Below the pieces are notes generated by a model. The model made no database searches. It saw only the letters and a list, made by a program, of their open reading frames with translations, and was not told the origin of the DNA. Position numbers and translations under genes: made by a program. A stretch of 9,415 nt of DNA from Promethearchaeia archaeon (GTDB taxonomy: Archaea; Asgardarchaeota; Lokiarchaeia; Sigyniarchaeales; SOKP01), in NCBI GenBank assembly GCA_029856445.1, contig JAHQWY010000127.1, forward strand, positions 1-9,415, read 5' to 3'. Below are positions 4,587 to 9,415 of the stretch, in pieces; the first letter of the stretch is position 1, and each line of letters starts with the position of its first letter.

Positions 4587-6077
4587 TTATGGATCATTTC
4601 TAAATGGATGTCGTGCATTTTCTGCATTTTCAATTCCATCATCTACAGATGGTAAGCCTTCCATTGCTTTTCGGATTGCGTTTCGAGTTGCTTTATAATT
4701 ATTGATAAATATTCTTTTCCTCGCACTCGCACTCGGATGCACGAAAACGTTCACTATTAGAACGATATCATCCGCTAATTCTTTTGGGAGAATTCCATCT
4801 TCGACACATTGTATAACAGCTTTGGCAATAGCTGCCTGAGCAGGGCCATAAGTAAGACTAGCATGACGGAGAGAAGTTGGACGTACAGTAGGAATCATAA
4901 TTGTAGATGGTTTTACTTGCATATTAGGTTCAAGTATAACTTGAAGTCCTTCACGTCCTTCTTCTGGATTTGTTAAAGCCTGAGCATATGCATTACCAAC
5001 AGGTCCATCTTTTTTACCGATTAGAAGGTCAATGTGAGCAAGTTCTGCCCGGTCACCTACTAAGGATTCTCCTACCTTTAATTCGAAATCAGAGATTTTT
5101 TGGGGAGTTATTCCAACTGCATAAAAACGACTTTTTAGTGGCTTATCCCCAAATTCAAATTGAATTTCTGATTTCTCAATCAAACCTAATCTCTCAAGTT
5201 CAACTCGTAATTCATCTTTAATCTCATAAGAGAGTGCATCTCCTAATACAAGAGGTTGACGTGTAGTTCCTACTGGAATTTTCATCATATTTAAACATGA
5301 TTTTACCCCTAATGCTCCAGAATTTATCAATAGTCTAGCCAACTTTTGTACTTTTTTTTGAAGAACTTGTGCCTCTTCCAAACGATTGTTTTTTACATAG
5401 TCATATATTTCAAGCCAAATTTTAGGAATAACATTAGCAGATCCCAGTATACAACCAGCTGCACCTCCTGCTAAAGCTCCCAACACATTTTCATCCCATC
5501 CAATTAAAACCGAGATTTTATCACTTACTTTTTCTAAAAGTGCTGAAAAATATTTGTAATCTCCACTTGAATCTTTTATTGCTACGATATTTTCAATATC
5601 AACTAAATCTTCAACAACAGTCCATGGTAATTCCACCCCAGTACAAGCAGGGATATTATACAATACTATTGGGATATCAGTCTTTTCTGTTATTGTATAA
5701 TAATGATCATATAAACCTTTTGCCTTGGGTTTTAAATAATAAGGTGTTACAATTAATACAGCATCTACACCAATATCAGTTGCTGCTTTGGTAGCTTCAA
5801 TTACTAGTTTAGTACCTGTTTCTCCTGTTCCTGCAATTACTGGAACTCGACCATTTGTCTCATCAACTACAATTTCTATAACTTTTAGCCGTTCCCCATA
5901 ATTCATATTCACAAATTCACCAGTAGTTCCAACAGGTACAAGACCTGTAACTCCTTGATCAATAAGATGGTTTACTAGATTTCTCAAGTTTTCCTCATTG
6001 ATCGACTCATCACTTTTATTAAATGGTGTAACCAATGCAGGCATTACACCTGTAGGTCTAAAATTAAATTTGCTCAT
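4587..6077 (-). CDS. Fusion: DapA-family pyruvate-type aldolase + formaldehyde-activating enzyme (Fae) domain
   Basis: One 496-residue protein. Residues 1-301 are a DapA-type (beta/alpha)8 Schiff-base aldolase: GTTGE (50-54), VTPYY (110-114), LYNIP with Tyr140, and VAIKDSSGD with Schiff-base Lys168, spaced 28 residues from the Tyr as in E. coli DHDPS. Cys145 replaces the DHDPS Arg138 that holds aspartate semialdehyde, arguing against lysine synthesis and for a pyruvate/2-oxoacid aldolase like YagE or NanA. Residues about 317-496 are a full Fae domain: V-G-E-S-L-V-G-D, A-H-I-D-L-L-I-G with the proposed catalytic His (His348), Y-G-P-A-Q (410-414), V-F-V-H (444-447) and a terminal H-P-F. Fae condenses formaldehyde with tetrahydromethanopterin to methylene-H4MPT. 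The join suggests an aldol reaction releasing or using formaldehyde coupled to the C1 pool (inference). GAGGT (6088-6092) lies 10 bases before the ATG; it follows the 428-residue protein gene by 21 bases, an operon. Confidence 0.95.
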   Translation of the reverse strand: MSKFNFRPTGVMPALVTPFNKSDESINEENLRNLVNHLIDQGVTGLVPVGTTGEFVNMNYGERLKVIEIVVDETNGRVPVIAGTGETGTKLVIEATKAATDIGVDAVLIVTPYYLKPKAKGLYDHYYTITEKTDIPIVLYNIPACTGVELPWTVVEDLVDIENIVAIKDSSGDYKYFSALLEKVSDKISVLIGWDENVLGALAGGAAGCILGSANVIPKIWLEIYDYVKNNRLEEAQVLQKKVQKLARLLINSGALGVKSCLNMMKIPVGTTRQPLVLGDALSYEIKDELRVELERLGLIEKSEIQFEFGDKPLKSRFYAVGITPQKISDFELKVGESLVGDRAELAHIDLLIGKKDGPVGNAYAQALTNPEEGREGLQVILEPNMQVKPSTIMIPTVRPTSLRHASLTYGPAQAAIAKAVIQCVEDGILPKELADDIVLIVNVFVHPSASARKRIFINNYKATRNAIRKAMEGLPSVDDGIENAENARHPFRNDP

Positions 6078-6098
6078 GATATTTTTTACCTCATTATT

Positions 6099-7385
6099 TT
6101 ATTCATAGTGATGTAATTCTTTTGCAGCAATGAATGATAATCCATGTTTTGTAAGAGCCTCTGCTGTTGAATTTACAGCATCATATCGATCTAAATGATT
6201 AATTCTTAAATATTCCCATAATCCAGCTTGCTTTAATTCTTCTTTAGGCATAAAATATTCAAGGATGTCTGTTGGATGTTCTCTCTTTTCATCAACTTCT
6301 ACGTTTCCGCCTTCATGCTTAGCACTTATGTTTTTCACACTATTTGCTAGTTCTAATAATTCATCTCTACGGTCATAAGGTTGTCTTACTATGCTCTTCC
6401 AAGTTTCAGTTATATGGTGCTCTAATCTGACAACGTCTTCAAAACCAAATGGTTTTCGAATATACGCTGCCATTTGTATTGTCTTATTATTAACTGAATT
6501 AGATAAATTGAATCCAATTAAAGGACTAGATCCGTCCTCTCGAGCAAATAGCTTTGCCGTTAAAAGTGTCCATAAACAAGAATATGGGTTGTCATTACCC
6601 ATGTATACGCTAATCTTAAATTCATTATTAATCCCTAGTTTATAAATAAAATAGCCTAATAACACAGTTCCTGGATTAACATTAAGAACTTGCTTTATCC
6701 CGTAATTAGTATAATAATAAAGATACTCATCAATCCACTTTAATGCAAAATCATTTGGCTGTCCTACTCCTCCAAAATATCCAGTAATCGTATCAGGTCC
6801 CCCTAGATGCACATTTACAGGCATTCCATCCGATCCTGGAGCCGTACCCTTTGTATCAAGCGTTTCAACCCATGTTGACCCAATAATCTGCATAGCAGTA
6901 GTCATTGCTAATAAATCTCCATCTTCTTCTTGCTCTTTCATCCTTCTTACTCGAATAATTCTCCCTGGAACTAGTTTCCGATTTTTTATTGCATCTTTAG
7001 CTATGTCAATAAAAAAGGGAAAATATTGACATGCTGATAATTCCAAAGTAACTGCAAAATCATCATTAAATTCCATTTCTAAGGCTTTTTCTCCTAAGAT
7101 TTTCTTTCTATATTCTTCAATATTAATAAATGAATGATCATCTCGAGCTTTTACAAGCCATTCAATATCTTTAACATAATCAGCATTCTTCTTGGCTAAT
7201 TGATTGATTAAGTTATCTAATTTACTGGCTTCTCGTGCTCTTTTATTAATTTCTTCAATACCGCCATATTTATCTAATAGAGTCAATAAGTCATTAATTA
7301 AAGGATTATTCTCATTAAGTAAAAAATCATTTATAGTTTTTAAAGCGTCCTTCGGGATTTCTAATTTTTTTCTCAAATCGTTCAT
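6099..7385 (-). CDS. Uncharacterised 428-residue protein, first gene of the aldolase-Fae operon
   Basis: I do not recognise this family. It is soluble, without signal peptide or membrane segments. Residues 1-100 are helical and highly charged, with a likely coiled-coil stretch at about 45-70. Residues about 105-345 look like an alpha/beta, possibly barrel, enzyme core with motif-like segments: L-D-T-K-G-T (176-181), V-H-L-G-G-P-D-T (192-199), G-Y-F-G-G-V-G-Q-P-N (202-211), L-N-V-N-P-G-T (234-240), Y-M-G-N-D-N-P (261-267), L-E-H-H-I-T-E-T-W-K (321-330) and K-H-E-G-G (356-360). The His, Asp and Glu density in these turns would suit a metal or phosphate site, but that is a guess. AGGTAGA (minus strand, 7394-7400) lies 8 bases before the ATG. 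Its gene is followed after 21 bases by the aldolase-Fae fusion, so it probably supplies or consumes that enzyme's substrate. Repeat dyads in the upstream region suggest regulation. Confidence 0.9.
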   Translation of the reverse strand: MNDLRKKLEIPKDALKTINDFLLNENNPLINDLLTLLDKYGGIEEINKRAREASKLDNLINQLAKKNADYVKDIEWLVKARDDHSFINIEEYRKKILGEKALEMEFNDDFAVTLELSACQYFPFFIDIAKDAIKNRKLVPGRIIRVRRMKEQEEDGDLLAMTTAMQIIGSTWVETLDTKGTAPGSDGMPVNVHLGGPDTITGYFGGVGQPNDFALKWIDEYLYYYTNYGIKQVLNVNPGTVLLGYFIYKLGINNEFKISVYMGNDNPYSCLWTLLTAKLFAREDGSSPLIGFNLSNSVNNKTIQMAAYIRKPFGFEDVVRLEHHITETWKSIVRQPYDRRDELLELANSVKNISAKHEGGNVEVDEKREHPTDILEYFMPKEELKQAGLWEYLRINHLDRYDAVNSTAEALTKHGLSFIAAKELHHYE

Positions 7386-7431
7386 TATAATTATCTACCT
7401 AATATTCTTTTTTTCATAGAAAACCTTTCTC

Positions 7432-7438
7432 TTTATAC
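7432..7438 (-). promoter_or_regulatory. TATA-like box of the aldolase-Fae operon
   Basis: The minus strand reads GTATAAAG around here (plus strand CTTTATAC). Its centre is about 50 bases before the operon's first ATG, so the leader would be about 25 bases and include the AGGTAGA ribosome-binding motif. The inverted repeat at 7453-7476 lies immediately upstream. Confidence 0.45.
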
Positions 7439-7452
7439 CCATAGGTTTCCCA

Positions 7453-7476
7453 CTATTCCAAACATTAATGGAATAG
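7453..7476. repeat. Perfect 8-bp inverted repeat (CTATTCCA / TGGAATAG), candidate operator
   Basis: Arms at 7453-7460 and 7469-7476 are exact reverse complements separated by 8 bases, giving about one and a half helical turns between arm centres. The arms contain G and C, so they are less likely to be chance than the usual AT dyads. Short GGT (7445-7447) and ACC (7477-7479) segments flank it loosely. It sits in the divergent promoter region, about 15 bases upstream of the operon TATA-like box and about 60 bases upstream of that of the nucleotide-sugar dehydrogenase. Confidence 0.5.
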
Positions 7477-7534
7477 ACCATAAATTTAATACAAGATTCA
7501 TTATATTATAAATTTATTTCTAAATTACCAAAAA

Positions 7535-7544
7535 CTTATATAAA
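7535..7544 (+). promoter_or_regulatory. TATA-like box of the nucleotide-sugar dehydrogenase gene
   Basis: CTTATATAAA is close to the archaeal TATA consensus and is preceded by an A-rich stretch in the BRE position. A start about 25 bases downstream (around 7565) would leave a leader of under 20 bases before the GTG at 7584. Confidence 0.55.
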
Positions 7545-7583
7545 ACTACGTGATTTTACAAGGTAGAAATAGAAGTAGATAAG

Positions 7584-8951
7584 GTGTTCAAAATATATAA
7601 ATATAGAGTCTCTATATTAGGAACTGGATTTATTGGATTGTGTTCAGCAGCTTGTTTTGCTGAAAAAGATATTAAAGTTTTAGCATCTACTCATAATGAA
7701 AAAAAAGCAAAAATGATTAATGATGGCATTGCTCCATTTTTTGAAGCAGGTCTTCAGGAAATGATGGACAATATAAAGAAGAAACATCCAGAGCTTTTAC
7801 AATGTATGTTGGATCCAATAAAAGCAGTGCTTGAAACGGATATTTCTATGATAACTCAAGGAACTCCAATGAGAGAAGATAAAAGTATTGATTTAAGTTA
7901 TATTGAAAGTACAGCAAGAGAAATCGGGGAAGCACTAAAACAAAAGGATAAATATCATTTGGTTGTTGTCCGATCAACAGTTGTTCCTGGTACAACAAGA
8001 AACTTGGTTGGCAAAATCATTAAAGATGTCTCTGGAAAAGAACCGGGAAAAGATTATGGGTTATGTATGCAACCAGAATTTCTAGCTGAAGGTCGTTCAA
8101 TTGAAGATACACTACATCCAGATAGAATTGTAATTGGGGAATTTGATGTAAAAAGTGGTAGTATGCTTCAAGAGTTCTATGAATATTTTTATGGGGAACA
8201 TCTGAATCAATGTCCAATTTTAAGAATGAATTTAGAAAGCGCGGAACTAGTCAAATATGGTAATAACTGTCTATTATCTACAAAGATAAGTTATGCTAAT
8301 GAATTTGCTAATTTTGCTGAATTAGTACCAAATGTTGATATTGTTCAAGTTATGAAAGGAGTAGGTCTTGATTATAGAATAAACTCAAGATTTCTTGGAG
8401 CAGGAGTCGGGTTTGGGGGATCATGTTTTCATAAGGATGTAAATGCTATAAAAGCATGGTCAAAATCTAAAGGCTATACTTCTAGATTATTAGAAGCAGT
8501 GTTGGATATTAATGATGACCAGGCAGTTCACATTGTTGATCTTGCAGAAGAATTAGCAGGAAATTTAATGGGTAAAAAAGTCAGTTTATTAGGATTGGCG
8601 TTCAAACCGGGCACAGATGATATGAGAGAAGCTGCGAGTATTAGAGTAGTTAATGAATTAATCAAAAGGGGTATAAAAAATATTGAGGGATATGATCCTA
8701 AAGCCAATGAAAAAGCAGCAATAGAATTGGGAGATAAAATTAAATTTGCTGATTCAATAGAACAGGTTTTAAAAGACTCTGAATGTGCTTTATTAATAAC
8801 TGAATGGGATGAATTTAAAAAATTAACACCAGAGGATTTTAAGAAACATATGAAAACACCAAACCTTGTAGATGGAAGAAGACTTTATAATTATGAAATA
8901 TTCAACAAGAATTTATTTTTTAGGGCAATTGGACGTATCAACTTAGAATAA
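7584..8951 (+). CDS. Nucleotide-sugar dehydrogenase (UDP-glucose 6-dehydrogenase / GDP-mannose dehydrogenase family)
   Basis: The 455-residue protein has all three family domains. The NAD-binding Rossmann domain begins ILGTGFIGLCSAACF (11-25). The central domain has STVVPGTT (131-138), PEFLAEG (164-170), Lys224 and Asn228 in AELVKYGNN, and the catalytic Cys281 in GFGGSCFHKD. The C-terminal domain has LAFKPGTDDMREA (338-350), the UDP-binding signature of UGDH and AlgD rather than the D-V-D-D variant of UDP-ManNAc dehydrogenases. These enzymes oxidise a sugar C6 alcohol to a uronic acid in two NAD-linked steps, feeding surface polysaccharide or glycan synthesis. Two oddities: Thr36 stands where the ribose-binding Asp usually ends strand 2, and His283 replaces the Pro after the catalytic Cys-Phe. 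The GTG start is the only start after the upstream in-frame TGA (7551-7553) that keeps the Rossmann strand. No other glycan gene is in view; a T-rich tract follows. Confidence 0.92.
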   Translation: MFKIYKYRVSILGTGFIGLCSAACFAEKDIKVLASTHNEKKAKMINDGIAPFFEAGLQEMMDNIKKKHPELLQCMLDPIKAVLETDISMITQGTPMREDKSIDLSYIESTAREIGEALKQKDKYHLVVVRSTVVPGTTRNLVGKIIKDVSGKEPGKDYGLCMQPEFLAEGRSIEDTLHPDRIVIGEFDVKSGSMLQEFYEYFYGEHLNQCPILRMNLESAELVKYGNNCLLSTKISYANEFANFAELVPNVDIVQVMKGVGLDYRINSRFLGAGVGFGGSCFHKDVNAIKAWSKSKGYTSRLLEAVLDINDDQAVHIVDLAEELAGNLMGKKVSLLGLAFKPGTDDMREAASIRVVNELIKRGIKNIEGYDPKANEKAAIELGDKIKFADSIEQVLKDSECALLITEWDEFKKLTPEDFKKHMKTPNLVDGRRLYNYEIFNKNLFFRAIGRINLE

Positions 8952-8969
8952 GCCTTCACAAATTTTAAA

Positions 8970-8980
8970 TTTTTTATTTT
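8970..8980 (+). terminator. T-rich tract, probable terminator of the nucleotide-sugar dehydrogenase gene
   Basis: Six T residues, one A and four T residues lie about 20 bases past the TAA. A weak 8-bp hairpin with one G-T pair follows just after. The strand context fits archaeal T-tract termination. Confidence 0.4.
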
Positions 8981-9050
8981 ATCTTGTTATTTATAATAAG
9001 TATAACCATTAATTTTATAGGTAAACTATAATTTTACTTAAATTAATAGA

Positions 9051-9059
9051 CTATAAAAT
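9051..9059 (+). promoter_or_regulatory. TATA-like box of the small zinc-finger protein gene
   Basis: CTATAAAAT lies with its centre about 30 bases before the TTG start, so the transcript would begin only a few bases ahead of the start codon. This supports the gene being real and the TTG being its start. Confidence 0.5.
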
Positions 9060-9084
9060 CGTAAAGTGAGAAAAAAGTAAAACT

Positions 9085-9333
9085 TTGAAATTTTTTAAAG
9101 ATTATGTAGACGATTTAGCTGCAGGTAAAAATATCTTAAAAAAAAAATGTGAATTGTGTGGAAAATCTGTAAAAATATCTCAGAGGAATTATGATAAACC
9201 ATATAAATTTGTCTTTACAAATATCGCTCAAGAACCTGCAAAACACTATTTTTGTTCTAAAAAATGTAAAAATGAATGGATATTTAATCCTAGTAAACAC
9301 CAGATAATTGATTTAAGAACTACTAGTTTCTAA
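9085..9333 (+). CDS. Small four-cysteine zinc-finger-like protein
   Basis: The 82-residue basic protein has two cysteine pairs: C-E-L-C (22-25) followed by G, and F-C-S-K-K-C-K-N-E-W (56-65), a C-x2-C...C-x3-C pattern. The second half, aromatic-C-S-x-x-C-K-x-x-W, resembles TRASH/MYM-type treble-clef fingers that bind one Zn ion, although the gap between pairs (31 residues) is longer than usual for TRASH. Such small proteins are often metal sensors, nucleic-acid binders or protein adaptors; nothing here decides. An in-frame TGA at 9067-9069 limits the frame and the TTG at 9085 is the only usable start. A TATA-like box at the right distance supports it. It has its own promoter and is separated by 133 bases from the preceding dehydrogenase gene. 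Confidence 0.75.
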   Translation: MKFFKDYVDDLAAGKNILKKKCELCGKSVKISQRNYDKPYKFVFTNIAQEPAKHYFCSKKCKNEWIFNPSKHQIIDLRTTSF

Positions 9334-9415
9334 GATTATTTAATCCCTCTTTAGGAAGATTAATGTTTTTTATATATCATTTTAAGGTGTGTTTCTGATT
9401 CTTCCTGAATTGAAA

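Noticed and set aside
4495..4698. Plus-strand 67-codon open frame overlapping the end of the aldolase-Fae gene
   Set aside because: Half of it is antisense to the well-supported Fae C-terminus and the rest falls in the decayed dehydrogenase fragment; no family signature or ribosome-binding site.
4970..5221. Plus-strand open frames of about 80 codons inside the minus-strand fusion gene (also 5540-5794, 6391-6645, 7204-7419)
   Set aside because: They are antisense to strongly supported coding sequence, show low-complexity composition and no family motifs.
8981..9000. Weak hairpin CTTGTTAT / ATAATAAG after the nucleotide-sugar dehydrogenase
   Set aside because: It is almost all A-T, contains a G-T pair and leaves a two-base loop; not convincing as a separate element.
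9360..9415. Minus-strand open frame at the right edge (17 codons ending in TAA) and, alternatively, a TTG-AAA start on the plus strand at 9411 behind a TATA-like TTTATATAT
   Set aside because: Too short to distinguish a gene end or start from chance; needs sequence beyond the window.

Overview
This 9.4-kb, strongly AT-rich window most likely comes from an archaeon; an Asgard (Lokiarchaeia-like) lineage is my best guess, but that part is inference. The archaeal call rests on three things. A formaldehyde-activating (Fae) domain implies tetrahydromethanopterin-type C1 chemistry. TATA-like boxes lie about 24-30 bases before several start codons, as expected for leaderless or short-leader archaeal mRNAs. 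Genes with longer leaders carry GAGGT or AGGTAG ribosome-binding motifs. I found no rRNA, tRNA, CRISPR array or intact mobile element.

Left part (1-2425): the C-terminal end of a ferredoxin-domain protein whose reading frame runs off the left edge, then a TetR-type regulator that converges on a nitroreductase-family flavoprotein. The nitroreductase lies downstream of a Bcp-type peroxiredoxin on the same strand. This is a small redox and stress-response neighbourhood. The peroxiredoxin promoter region holds a perfect dyad next to a TATA-like box. Upstream of it is a hairpin plus T-tract that looks like the terminator of the next gene.

Middle (2426-4586): a Gfo/Idh/MocA-type NAD(P)-dependent oxidoreductase on the minus strand is divergent from a 204-residue protein resembling the GXWXG/DUF4334 type. 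After that come about 280 bases with only a decayed fragment, probably the N-terminus of a zinc-type medium-chain alcohol dehydrogenase, and a hairpin terminator for the minus-strand operon that follows.

Core of interest (4587-7385, minus strand): a two-gene operon. The first gene encodes a 428-residue protein I do not recognise. The second, 21 bases downstream, encodes an unusual fusion of a DapA-family, pyruvate-type Schiff-base aldolase (residues about 1-301) with a complete Fae domain (about 317-496). The aldolase half keeps the Schiff-base lysine but has Cys where dihydrodipicolinate synthase has its substrate-binding Arg. The architecture parallels the known archaeal Fae-Hps fusion, in which an aldolase that releases formaldehyde is joined to the enzyme that captures it. 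The hypothesis is an aldolase that releases or consumes formaldehyde (for example 4-hydroxy-2-oxobutanoate <-> pyruvate + formaldehyde) coupled directly to the methanopterin C1 pool.

Right part (7386-9415): a divergent promoter region with a perfect 8-bp dyad (candidate operator), a UDP-glucose/GDP-mannose dehydrogenase-family enzyme with an atypical cofactor-site residue, and a small four-cysteine zinc-finger-like protein with its own TATA-like box.
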